Origin: Bacillota bacterium
GTDB taxonomy: Bacteria > Bacillota > UBA994 > UBA5500
NCBI GenBank assembly: GCA_012735505.1
Contig: JAAYHE010000005.1
Span: 1 to 46,707, forward strand
Direction of reading: 5' to 3'
Length of the DNA stretch: 46,707 nt
Below are positions 34,715 to 42,250 of the stretch, in pieces. Within the stretch, counting starts at the first letter, position 1; each line of letters opens with the position of its first letter. The position numbers and the translations under genes are program-made. A model generated the notes under the pieces. That model did not search any database, had not been told where the DNA came from, and saw only the letters and a list, made by a program, of their open reading frames with translations.

Positions 34715-35611
34715 CTAATTGCCTTCCCCTACTACTACCTGAGCCAGGGGCGGTAGGGCGGCTTGTAATTGATTAAACGTAGCCAGTTCTACGGTCAAGG
34801 GTAATCCGTCTACAGTTAAGGTGCGTTGTCCGCTAATGCCATCTATAGCACCTGCCGCTACCATGCTTGCCAGTGTTTCTTTCAGCATAGCTTCACTACA
34901 AGCCAACTCGCTGCGCTTAAGCCATGTTAGCAAAACTGCTAAAGCATAACCACCCCAATTGCTAACCCCACAAGCAATAAGGATAGAGGCCGGCGACACA
35001 CAGGCGATCCATTTTTCCGGTCCTAACAATATCTCGGCTTCGTGCAAACGTGTACCAAAACCAAGTTCGTTGCCGCCATCTCCTACTGCAATGGTAGGAA
35101 TTCCTGCAGCCTTGGCCCCTACAAACAAGGGGTCAAAATGCGCCACCTGCTCTGTTACCTCTATACCACTCGCATTGTAATACCTACCATTAGCCGCTTG
35201 CCCGCAGCGTTCTATTGCCACCACTGCATCTGGCTCATACTGGAGGAGCCTGTCCAATGTAGGAGCAACCCCTGGCTCAAAACCAAGTAGCGGCAATTGC
35301 AAATTGAGTGTTTGCGTGCCAGCTGCAAAAATAGGAACAGCGCCTGCATCAGTAAAGATGATAGGCCTGGTACCCACCTGCTGCAGCGCTAGCGCTAAGA
35401 CTAACGTGCCTAGCGGGCCGTCTGTCTCCCAAGCGCTAAAGCGGCCGATATAAAAACCACTAATTAACACTACTGTTCGGGCTTTGCGTAACACATTAAC
35501 TGCTTCTGCCAAAGCCTGAGGGCATGCCAACACCGGGATACGCCGGCGGCCAGGATCCTGGGCCAAAACTGTTGCTAGTTCTTGACATCTGGCTTGCATT
35601 GTTCTTTTCAC
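34715..35611 (-). CDS. DUF4392 protein, D-glutamate cyclase-type C-terminal half
   Basis: 298 aa. The sequence fits the DUF4392 domain: a Rossmann-like fold with [49 protein letters not shown] and a Gly-rich [12 protein letters not shown] near residue 180. In the vertebrate enzyme DGLUCY this domain is fused to a DUF1445 domain and the protein converts D-glutamate to 5-oxo-D-proline. Here the two are separate genes sharing a GTGA overlap, so they very likely act together. The GTG at 35611 has AAGGAC upstream. Activity in bacteria of this type is inferred. Confidence 0.85.
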   Translation of the reverse strand: MKRTMQARCQELATVLAQDPGRRRIPVLACPQALAEAVNVLRKARTVVLISGFYIGRFSAWETDGPLGTLVLALALQQVGTRPIIFTDAGAVPIFAAGTQTLNLQLPLLGFEPGVAPTLDRLLQYEPDAVVAIERCGQAANGRYYNASGIEVTEQVAHFDPLFVGAKAAGIPTIAVGDGGNELGFGTRLHEAEILLGPEKWIACVSPASILIACGVSNWGGYALAVLLTWLKRSELACSEAMLKETLASMVAAGAIDGISGQRTLTVDGLPLTVELATFNQLQAALPPLAQVVVGEGN

Positions 35612-36393
35612 CAGTCCTTCAATAATTCTACATTGCTTAGATCCGTGACCAACATATGTCCGGGAGCATGCGTGATCATGATAGGTGGCTTGCTAGCTAA
35701 AGCGGCAGCTTGCGGAGTGACGCCACAAGCCCAAAAAACTGGTATTTCACCCTGGCGCACGGGCACCGGGTCTCCATAATCAGGCTTGTCTAGATCACTA
35801 ATGCCGATCAGGCTAGGGTCACCTAAATGAATGGGAGCTCCATGCACTGCTCGCAGACGGCTAGTAATTTCGATAGCTTGAATGGCTTGATTGGCTAACA
35901 TGGGGCGCATACTCACAACCATTGGCCCCTGAAAACGGCCCGCTGGGCGGCAAGGAATATTGGTGCGATACATGGGCACATTACAGCCGAGTTCGATATG
36001 CCTAACGGGGATATTTGCTGCCAACAATTCTGCTTCAAAGCTGAAGCTACAGCCTATCAAGAAACCAACAAAATCATCCTGCCATAGCTCTGCGATATCC
36101 AACACTTCGTCCACCAGTTCTCCCTGCCGGTAAACACGATAACGCGGCAGGTCGGTACGCAAGTCGGCACCAGGAGCAACTAAACGCAAGAAGGGATTCC
36201 CCACATCGGTAACCTCGAGTACAGGGCATGGTTTAGGATTAGCTTGACAAAACCGCAGGAAATCAAAGGCCCAATCGGCCGGTAAAATTGCTAGGTTGGC
36301 TTGGGCATAGTCGCCACACAGTCCGGCAGTAACGCTGCTCCATTTTCCCATTCGGCAAGCATGACGTACATCCCTAGGCGAATCAAATCTCAC
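35608..36393 (-). CDS. DUF1445 protein (putative hydro-lyase), D-glutamate cyclase-type N-terminal half
   Basis: 261 aa, the normal length for the DUF1445/UPF0317 putative hydro-lyases. Conserved blocks seen: [22 protein letters not shown]-like [26 protein letters not shown] (about 111-124), RTNIPC near residue 148, VVSMRPM, and a C-terminal [11 protein letters not shown] with THAPGHM. The clustered Cys, Ser and His residues are plausible active-site parts. The GTG at 36393 follows AGGGAGG. It precedes and overlaps the DUF4392 gene by four bases. Confidence 0.88.
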   Translation of the reverse strand: MRFDSPRDVRHACRMGKWSSVTAGLCGDYAQANLAILPADWAFDFLRFCQANPKPCPVLEVTDVGNPFLRLVAPGADLRTDLPRYRVYRQGELVDEVLDIAELWQDDFVGFLIGCSFSFEAELLAANIPVRHIELGCNVPMYRTNIPCRPAGRFQGPMVVSMRPMLANQAIQAIEITSRLRAVHGAPIHLGDPSLIGISDLDKPDYGDPVPVRQGEIPVFWACGVTPQAAALASKPPIMITHAPGHMLVTDLSNVELLKDW

Positions 36394-36518
36394 GATAATA
36401 CCTCCCTGCCATTTTCCCTTTGTAACTAATTCTTGCTGTAATGCCCAATCCCTTGTAGGTGACAGAATATTATATAAGGCTAGCGCAATAAACTAGCCGA
36501 GTCACAAGAAAGGGGGCT

Positions 36519-37040
36519 ATGCCGTTGTCTACTTTGAAAAAGACAGGTGTTCTAGTACTGATGTTAGTGCTGCTTTGCAGCTGCGCCACCGTCCCTCTAA
36601 TTGATAGCCCTGCTCAATCGGAAGAAATAACAGTAACCCTGTATTTTGCCGACGCCACTGCTAGCTATCTCAAAGCAGAGGAACGAGTGTTAGAGCGAAC
36701 TGACGAGCCGGTAGCCGCCTTAATTGTCAAAGCGCTGATTGCCGGGCCTCGGGAGAAAAGCTTGTATCCAACTATACCACCGGAAACACAACTCTTAGGC
36801 CTAGAAGTTAGCGATGGTATTGCTCATGTCAACTTTAGTCCGGAGATTGCCACTAAGCACTGGGGCGGTTCTACAGGCGAACTACTCACCATCGGCTCTT
36901 TGGTGAATAGTTTGACTGAACTGTCGGAGATCAAGGCTGTGCAGTTTCTTATTGATGGAGAAATACGTGAATCGATTTGGGGACATGGCATCACCTCAGA
37001 ACCCATTGAACGCTTACCTGAGCTGATCGCCCCAAATTAG
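36519..37040 (+). CDS. GerM-domain (GerMN) lipoprotein
   Basis: 173 aa. The signal peptide ends in a lipobox (LLCSC, lipidated Cys about residue 22), so the protein is anchored outside the membrane. One GerMN domain follows (about 37-165), with VTLYFADATASYLKAEER, ALIVKALIAGP and VQFLIDGE. GerM in Bacillus is needed for sporulation and germination and has two such domains; this protein has one, as in many clostridial homologues. AAAGGGGG precedes the ATG. The gene is followed directly by the promoter of the small RNA at 37085. Confidence 0.9.
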   Translation: MPLSTLKKTGVLVLMLVLLCSCATVPLIDSPAQSEEITVTLYFADATASYLKAEERVLERTDEPVAALIVKALIAGPREKSLYPTIPPETQLLGLEVSDGIAHVNFSPEIATKHWGGSTGELLTIGSLVNSLTELSEIKAVQFLIDGEIRESIWGHGITSEPIERLPELIAPN

Positions 37041-37048
37041 CTTAACTT

Positions 37049-37078
37049 TTGACAAGCAAATCACTGTACGGCTATAAT
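37049..37078 (+). promoter_or_regulatory. Promoter of the small RNA gene
   Basis: A perfect TTGACA (37049-37054), an 18-bp spacer and a perfect TATAAT (37073-37078). It starts just after the gerM-like stop and no coding sequence lies downstream on this strand before pyk. Confidence 0.92.
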
Positions 37079-37084
37079 AAATTG

Positions 37085-37217
37085 GATTTGGAAAAATGCC
37101 TTGGGTCCCGCACCGATAGGTGGCAGGTCCGAGAGCGACCCTTACTTGTCCTTAGATACACCGTGGACAGAGAGATCCAGGAGCAAGTTCCAGTCGGAAC
37201 GCCCTTGGGTCTTTTTA
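37085..37217 (+). ncRNA. Orphan structured small RNA, unassigned
   Basis: The predicted transcript is about 133 nt, from the strong promoter to a U run at 37212-37216. Visible stems are CACC/GGTG (37111-37122), GGTC/GACC (37126-37140), TGTCC/GGACA (37147-37169) and a terminator made of GATCCAGGAGC (37174-37184) with GCCCTTGGGTC (37201-37211), enclosing GTTCC/GGAAC. CCTTGGGTC also occurs at 37099-37107, so it could pair with GATCCAGG instead of the terminator arm. That is a riboswitch-like arrangement, yet no gene follows in sense; it ends 44 bp from the pyk stop. It does not match 6S, SRP or a riboswitch class I know. Confidence 0.75.
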
Positions 37218-37260
37218 TTTGGGGGTGATGGCTTAGCAGAAAACTGCGCGCAACCTCAGT

Positions 37261-39012
37261 TTAATCCCGAATAGTAGCTATACCGCGATAAACGAGCCCG
37301 TGGGTTACATCTAGCGTTACGAGCTGCTCGTCGGTGAAGCGTTTAGTGGCTCCGGTAACGCCTACAATCACAGGCAAACCGAGGTTTAGACCTACGATTG
37401 CACCATGGGACGTCAGTCCTCCTTCCTCGGTAATCAGCCCGGCTGCTTGTTCTAAAGCTGGAATGTACACTTTATTGGTACTGGTTGTCACCAATATGCT
37501 GCCAGGTTTCATCTTCCGAGTGGCCTCGGCAGCTGTCTTGCAGACAACTACAGGCCCAGTGGCAGCACCCTTGCCGAGCCCCGTACCGCGAGCCAACACG
37601 TCACCCACAACTTGCACTTTGATTAGATTGGTAGTGCCTGGTACGCCTACTGGCACCCCAGCAGTGAGTACGACTAGATCACCGTTCTTAATCAAGCCTG
37701 CATTTAAAGCTGCGGCAATAGAAGCGCTTATCATTTCATCGGTATTAGTCACCCTGTCTCCTAAGACAGGATGTACTCCCCAGGATAGGTTCAGTCTACG
37801 GGCCACCTCGTCTTTGATTGTGAAGGCAATAATAGGGGTCTGCGGCCGATAACGGGACACCATACGAGCCGTACTACCCGATTCGGTAGAGGTGATGATG
37901 GCGGCCGCCTTCAGATCTGCGGCTGCTTGCACAGTAGCATGACTAATGGCATCAGTAATATTGGCTGCACGGCTTGATTCACGATCCGCCAAGATGCGGG
38001 GTTTTAGCGCTTGCTCCACTCGCAATGCAATGCGCACCATGGTTTGTACCGCTTCCAGTGGATAATTGCCATTGGCCGTTTCTCCCGAGAGCATGACAGC
38101 ATCGGTACCATCTAAAATGGCATTGGCAACGTCACTCGCTTCAGCTCGAGTAGGTCGGGGTGAGCGGATCATCGAATCGAGCATTTGGGTAGCTGTGATA
38201 ACTGGTTTCCCGGCCCAATTGCAGGCAGCGATCAGATCCTTCTGCAACAAAGGCACTTCTTCTACGGGAATTTCCACACCTAGGTCGCCCCGCGCTACCA
38301 TGACGCCGTCGGCTACTTGCAAAATGCTGGCGATGTTTTCAACCCCCAGCCGGTTTTCTATCTTGGCGATAATGGGAATATCGCCACCTAGTTCTTCTAA
38401 GAGTCGCCGTAGTTCCAAAACATCGGCAGCGTTACGCACAAACGACTGGGCAATAAAATCAACACCTAATTCTACTCCTAATCTGATATCAGCTATATCT
38501 TTAGCCGATAGCGTAGGCAAAACAATATTGGCTCCTGGCACGTTGACACCTTTGCGACTGTCTACTAGGCCACCAACAACTACGCGGCAATGGATATCAG
38601 GCCCTTGTTTATCCATCACTGTCAGCTCTAGTAAGCCATCATCCAGTAAGATTTGGTCACCTAACTCCACGCCCTCTACTAATGCAGGCCAAGTGATGCT
38701 GACGCCGCGCTCATCTCCCAAACGGTCGGTGCCGTACAAGGTGAAGAACTGGCCTGGTTGGAGGTGGACTGGCCCATGGGCAAAGGATCCAAGACGTATT
38801 TCAGGCCCTTGCGTGTCAAGAATGATAGGCACAAACTTACCTACCGCTTGGCCAACCGCCCGAATACGCTGCAAGCGTGCTCTATGTTCTGCGTGGGAGC
38901 CATGGGAAAAATTAAGCCTGGCTACGTCCACACCAGCCCTAATCAGTTTCTCTAACATCTCTGGTGCATCACTAGCCGGGCCTATGGTAGCAACTATTTT
39001 AGTCTGACGCAT
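37261..39012 (-). CDS. pyk: Pyruvate kinase with C-terminal PEP-utilising domain
   Basis: 583 aa. The barrel carries TKIVATIGPAS at the start, LDTQGPEIRLG, FIAQSFVRNAADV and the VARGDLGVEIP and KPVITATQMLDSM substrate-site motifs (about 240-275). The regulatory C domain spans about 350-470. An extra domain of about 105 aa follows (from GKGAATGPVVV, with TEEGGLTSHGAIVGL), as in Bacillus and clostridial pyruvate kinases; its LTSHGAI resembles the phosphohistidine loop of PEP-utilising enzymes. It makes ATP and pyruvate from PEP. ATG at 39012 with AAGGGGGG upstream. Convergent with the small RNA gene. Confidence 0.98.
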   Translation of the reverse strand: MRQTKIVATIGPASDAPEMLEKLIRAGVDVARLNFSHGSHAEHRARLQRIRAVGQAVGKFVPIILDTQGPEIRLGSFAHGPVHLQPGQFFTLYGTDRLGDERGVSITWPALVEGVELGDQILLDDGLLELTVMDKQGPDIHCRVVVGGLVDSRKGVNVPGANIVLPTLSAKDIADIRLGVELGVDFIAQSFVRNAADVLELRRLLEELGGDIPIIAKIENRLGVENIASILQVADGVMVARGDLGVEIPVEEVPLLQKDLIAACNWAGKPVITATQMLDSMIRSPRPTRAEASDVANAILDGTDAVMLSGETANGNYPLEAVQTMVRIALRVEQALKPRILADRESSRAANITDAISHATVQAAADLKAAAIITSTESGSTARMVSRYRPQTPIIAFTIKDEVARRLNLSWGVHPVLGDRVTNTDEMISASIAAALNAGLIKNGDLVVLTAGVPVGVPGTTNLIKVQVVGDVLARGTGLGKGAATGPVVVCKTAAEATRKMKPGSILVTTSTNKVYIPALEQAAGLITEEGGLTSHGAIVGLNLGLPVIVGVTGATKRFTDEQLVTLDVTHGLVYRGIATIRD

Positions 39013-39161
39013 TAGGAACCCCCCTTATCAACCACCCTATCGTTTTGCAACTACAACTCTTACTAATAGTTTAGCGTAAGGCGGGCGTTATCCTGCAATC
39101 TCCTATGATAGTTGGTAATAAGGGAGGATCTATAAAACAGAATCAGGAGGGTAATACGCAT

Positions 39162-40283
39162 ATGTTAATTTGCTCTAAATGCGACACTAGATATCAAGCG
39201 GATCAACCCCGCTGGCGATGCGACTGCGGTAGCTATTTACATTTATCGGGCACTGGCATGTTTGCCAAAGCCGATTTGCATACAAGGCCACAGACCTTAT
39301 GGCGCTATTTCGAGTCTCTCGGCATCAGCAATCGCGATAACATAGTCAGCCTCGGAGAAGGCTGCACGCCTCTGCTAGAAGATGAGATTTACAATCAGCC
39401 GGTTCTTTTCAAGATGGACCAACTCTGCCCGACCGGCTCCTTTAAGGATCGCGGCACTACCGTGATGGTCAGCAAACTGAAGGAATGGGGCGTGAGACAC
39501 GTAGTCGAAGATTCTTCTGGCAATGCAGGCGCTTCAGTTTCCGCCTATACTAGTAGAGCCAAAATCCAGGCAGACATTTATATACCTGGCTATACTTCTG
39601 GCGGCAAAGCAACCCAAATAGCTCTGTATGGCGGCAACCTGGTAAAGGTGCCGGGCACACGAGAAGATACGGCTCGAGCCGTATTAGAAGCAGCCGAATC
39701 AAGCTTCTACGCCAGTCATAACTGGAGTCCCTACTTTGTAGCCGGGTTAAAAACAGTTGCTTATGAGGTGGCGGAACAACTCGATTGGCGTAGTCCTGAT
39801 TGGATAGTCCTACCTGTAGGTGGGGGCAGCCTATTTATCGGCGTGTATTTAGGCTGGCGTGAGCTGGTAGAAGCCGGCTATGTTGAAAAAATGCCGCGCC
39901 TGGTAGCAGTGCAGGCAGACAACTGTGACCCTATCTATCAAGCATGGAAACAGGGTCTAGACACGGTACCCGAAATATCCAAACGCGAAGGTGCAGCTGA
40001 AGGAATTGCTATTTCGCAACCGGTAAAAGATAAAGACATCCTCCAAGCAATACGGGATAGCGATGGAATAGCATGCACAGTTACCGACGAGGAAATCTGG
40101 GAAACCTTAAGACTGCTAGCGCGACGAGGCGTTTACGTGGAGCCCACGTCAGCAGCTACCTCAGCAGCTATTAAGCAATTGTCTGCCGATGGCATCATTT
40201 CACCACAAGACCGGGTAGTAGTTCAGTTGACAGGTATGGGATTAAAGGCTACCGATAAAATTGTAGAGCATTTCGGTAACTAA
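39162..40283 (+). CDS. thrC: Threonine synthase family PLP enzyme
   Basis: 373 aa. An N-terminal zinc-ribbon-like piece has Cys 4, 7, 20 and 22. The fold type II PLP domain has the Schiff-base lysine in GSFKDRGT (Lys about 95), SSGNAGASVSAY for phosphate/substrate binding, and a Gly-rich PVGGGSLFIG loop (about 226). The best call is threonine synthase (O-phosphohomoserine to threonine), but related enzymes such as cysteate synthase share these motifs. ATG at 39162 with AGGAGG upstream; an in-frame ATG at 39105 has no site. No other threonine genes are adjacent. Confidence 0.83.
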   Translation: MLICSKCDTRYQADQPRWRCDCGSYLHLSGTGMFAKADLHTRPQTLWRYFESLGISNRDNIVSLGEGCTPLLEDEIYNQPVLFKMDQLCPTGSFKDRGTTVMVSKLKEWGVRHVVEDSSGNAGASVSAYTSRAKIQADIYIPGYTSGGKATQIALYGGNLVKVPGTREDTARAVLEAAESSFYASHNWSPYFVAGLKTVAYEVAEQLDWRSPDWIVLPVGGGSLFIGVYLGWRELVEAGYVEKMPRLVAVQADNCDPIYQAWKQGLDTVPEISKREGAAEGIAISQPVKDKDILQAIRDSDGIACTVTDEEIWETLRLLARRGVYVEPTSAATSAAIKQLSADGIISPQDRVVVQLTGMGLKATDKIVEHFGN

Positions 40284-40305
40284 ACTTGGGCTAAACAAAA
40301 CAAAG

Positions 40306-40333
40306 AGCACAGCCTACTTGTGAGGGCTGTGCT
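40306..40333. terminator. Terminator between threonine synthase and cca genes
   Basis: AGCACAGCC pairs with GGCTGTGCT across a 10-base loop, followed by TTTTTTA on the + strand and U-rich CTCTTTGTTTTG on the other. The last codons of the leftward cca gene lie inside the stem. Confidence 0.88.
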
Positions 40334-41759
40334 TTTTTATGCCAGCATGGGCGTGAAGCGGGTTGGCCTGCAACCATTGCTGAAACCAAGCAATAGCCTG
40401 TTCCTGCGTTTGCACCTTGCCCGCCACCTGCGCTTCTAGCAACTGCTGTCGAGCCTGACGCAACCAGGGTCCTGCCCCCCTCTGAGCTATACCTTGCATT
40501 GCATGGCCATCTAGTAATGGTTTAGGCTTTACCACTTCATCATAGTGGCAGAAGTAGGCCTCTAAAAAGGTAACGACCATCTCTCGGTGGGCTGCAAATT
40601 CTTCTGAAACAGCTACGTTTTCGCCTTTCGCCAGATGATCGGCCAGGGTAAATACCACAATGAGGGGACCATACTGGCCTGCCCGCTGGTAAAAACGATG
40701 AATCAGGCGGGGACCAAGTTTGCCAGTCCGCCAAAGTTGCATCGGATACATATGCAGCCTAACAACAGCAGCAAGCAAATCTGTTTGCGCCGAGCTGAGT
40801 TTTAGGCGTTGGGCAATATCACGGGCCATCTTGGCCCCGACAGTTTCATGATCATAAAAGGCGACTCGCCCTTGGCGTACAGCGCGAGTAACTGGTTTAC
40901 CAATGTCGTGCAGCCAGGCTGCTAACATTGCGGCTACTTGCTGGGGTGGTGTTAGCTGCAACCAATAATCCCGAAACCATGCTTGCGCCTTAATCGGCAG
41001 ATAGCGGCCTGCATGCACGATAGACACAAAAGCAGCAAAAGCCCTATGGCTATGCTCACCTACCGTGAATTGATGATATTTGTTCTGGGTCACTTGGTTC
41101 ATCGCTATCACTTCAGGAAATAGTGATCGGGTCACCTCTATCTGGTCTAGATAGGCTAGGCCCGCTGGTGCTCGCGCATGCAAGAAGATAAGGCTTAATT
41201 CAGCCATAATGCGTTCGGCGGGCGAGTGCGCTAGTAGTGGAGCAGTTTCTTCCATAGCCGCCGCAGTCGCTCTATCTATAGACAGCCCCTTTTCCAGCAT
41301 AAGCCGCACGCCACGTAACACCCGTATCGGATCGTCACGCAAGGCTTCTGTACTGACAAGCCGCAGACGGCGAGCAGCCAAATCTCCTTGGCCATGCCAA
41401 GGATCAACGAGGGCATCTTGTCCCTGTAACCAATCAGATAAGGTTTGGGCCATGGCGTTGACAGTGAAATCACGGCCCGCCAAATCTGCAAGGATATTTT
41501 GCCCCTGCAACGGGCCGAAATCAAGGGTCTGTCCGGCGGGAAAAATAGCGCGTAATATTTGTCGCTCCTGATCGAGCCAAAATGTTTTCGCACCTGCTTT
41601 TTGCCAGAGACTAGCCGGCAGGTGCTTGGGAGAAAAATTGAGTACTAAGTCTATTTCGTTGATAGGGAACCCTAACAGGCGGTCCCGCAAGGCGCCACCG
41701 ACTACCCAAGCCTCTCCCCTACTCTGCAGATAAGCATTTAGAACCCATAAAAATTCCAT
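40314..41759 (-). CDS. cca: CCA tRNA nucleotidyltransferase / poly(A) polymerase family, with HD domain
   Basis: 481 aa. The class II nucleotidyltransferase head has VVGGALRDRLLG (about 19-30) and a carboxylate pair in NEIDLV, where the first acidic residue is Glu instead of the commoner Asp. RDFTVNAMA and the RDDPIRVLRG motif of the neck follow. A central HD phosphohydrolase-like domain has AAWLHDIGKP (about 280-289) and YDHETVGA. It repairs or adds the CCA end of tRNAs, although all eight tRNAs here already encode CCA. The enzyme could also be a poly(A) polymerase. GGGAGG precedes ATG 41759. Confidence 0.9.
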   Translation of the reverse strand: MEFLWVLNAYLQSRGEAWVVGGALRDRLLGFPINEIDLVLNFSPKHLPASLWQKAGAKTFWLDQERQILRAIFPAGQTLDFGPLQGQNILADLAGRDFTVNAMAQTLSDWLQGQDALVDPWHGQGDLAARRLRLVSTEALRDDPIRVLRGVRLMLEKGLSIDRATAAAMEETAPLLAHSPAERIMAELSLIFLHARAPAGLAYLDQIEVTRSLFPEVIAMNQVTQNKYHQFTVGEHSHRAFAAFVSIVHAGRYLPIKAQAWFRDYWLQLTPPQQVAAMLAAWLHDIGKPVTRAVRQGRVAFYDHETVGAKMARDIAQRLKLSSAQTDLLAAVVRLHMYPMQLWRTGKLGPRLIHRFYQRAGQYGPLIVVFTLADHLAKGENVAVSEEFAAHREMVVTFLEAYFCHYDEVVKPKPLLDGHAMQGIAQRGAGPWLRQARQQLLEAQVAGKVQTQEQAIAWFQQWLQANPLHAHAGIKKHSPHK

Positions 41760-41809
41760 GGGGAAGCCTCCCTAGATTCTTCACTAAACCAAACTAGGTG
41801 CAAGGAAGC

Positions 41810-41833
41810 AAGGCAGGCCCAGTAGCCTGCCTT
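41810..41833 (-). terminator. Terminator after SASP gene
   Basis: A perfect 9-bp inverted repeat (AAGGCAGGC / GCCTGCCTT) with a 6-base loop, 11 bp past the SASP stop. On the reverse strand only GCTTCCTTG follows, so the U run is weak. Confidence 0.65.
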
Positions 41834-41844
41834 GGCAGCGTGCC

Positions 41845-42075
41845 CTATTGGGGGGGCTGAGAAGTGGCGCGTGCAACCATCTCTCTTTCTGCATAACGGA
41901 TCATCTTCTTGACCATGTTACCACCGATCAAGCCAACCTCACGAGTAGTCATTTCTCCCCAACCGCGTTCTGCGATATCATCTGCAAGCCCTAGTTCTTC
42001 TGTTACTTCATATTTCAGCCGCTCCAAGGCACGCTTTGCCTGTGAAAGTTGTGGTCGGTTGCGTCGGTTGGTCAC
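41845..42075 (-). CDS. Small acid-soluble spore protein, alpha/beta type
   Basis: 76 aa. It matches the alpha/beta SASP core: LKYEVTEELGL (about 20-30), then WGEMTTREVGLIGGNMVKKMI (about 39-59), including the Glu that is the germination protease cleavage region. These proteins coat DNA in the dormant spore and protect it from UV and heat. The N terminus is Arg/Asn/Gln rich. The GTG at 42075 is preceded by AAGGAGG with a somewhat long spacing of 11 bases. A forespore-type promoter candidate lies at 42101-42131. Confidence 0.95.
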   Translation of the reverse strand: MTNRRNRPQLSQAKRALERLKYEVTEELGLADDIAERGWGEMTTREVGLIGGNMVKKMIRYAEREMVARATSQPPQ

Positions 42076-42100
42076 GCTTTACCAAACCTCCTTCCAAGAC

Positions 42101-42131
42101 GAGTATGCCTTAGGAAGGGGCGTACTATGAA
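42101..42131 (-). promoter_or_regulatory. Candidate forespore sigma (G/F-type) promoter of the SASP gene
   Basis: On the reverse strand TTCATA (42126-42131), an 18-bp spacer and CATACTC (42101-42107), close to the sigma-G/sigma-F pattern (GCATA-like -35, CATACTA-like -10), about 26 bp upstream of the start codon. The assignment is inferred from the SASP gene's usual control. Confidence 0.55.
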
Positions 42132-42174
42132 TAAAACGCTCCAGTCCGCTTACTTATATTCTAGACCAAGCAAA

Positions 42175-42227
42175 GCAGGCCGTGCCAGCCGCCGGATCTC
42201 GGAATTGCCGGCAGCAGCACGGCCTGC
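42175..42227 (-). terminator. Long hairpin downstream of the subtilase gene
   Basis: GCAGGCCGTGC pairs perfectly with GCACGGCCTGC (11 bp), with an inner GCCGG/CCGGC pair. On the reverse strand TTTGCTTGG follows. It lies 24 bp past the subtilase stop and probably ends that transcript. Confidence 0.7.
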
Positions 42228-42250
42228 GCGATTAACCTAGCAGTTTGCTA

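Noticed and set aside
37085-37217. 6S RNA or SRP RNA
   Set aside because: The transcript is shorter than typical 6S, folds as several separate hairpins instead of one long stem with a central bubble, and lacks the SRP tetraloop and GGAAG motif; left unassigned.
38066-39007. 313-codon open frame opposite pyruvate kinase
   Set aside because: Ser/Pro/Thr/Arg-rich antisense shadow of pyk with no ribosome-binding site and no family resemblance; pyk is certain.
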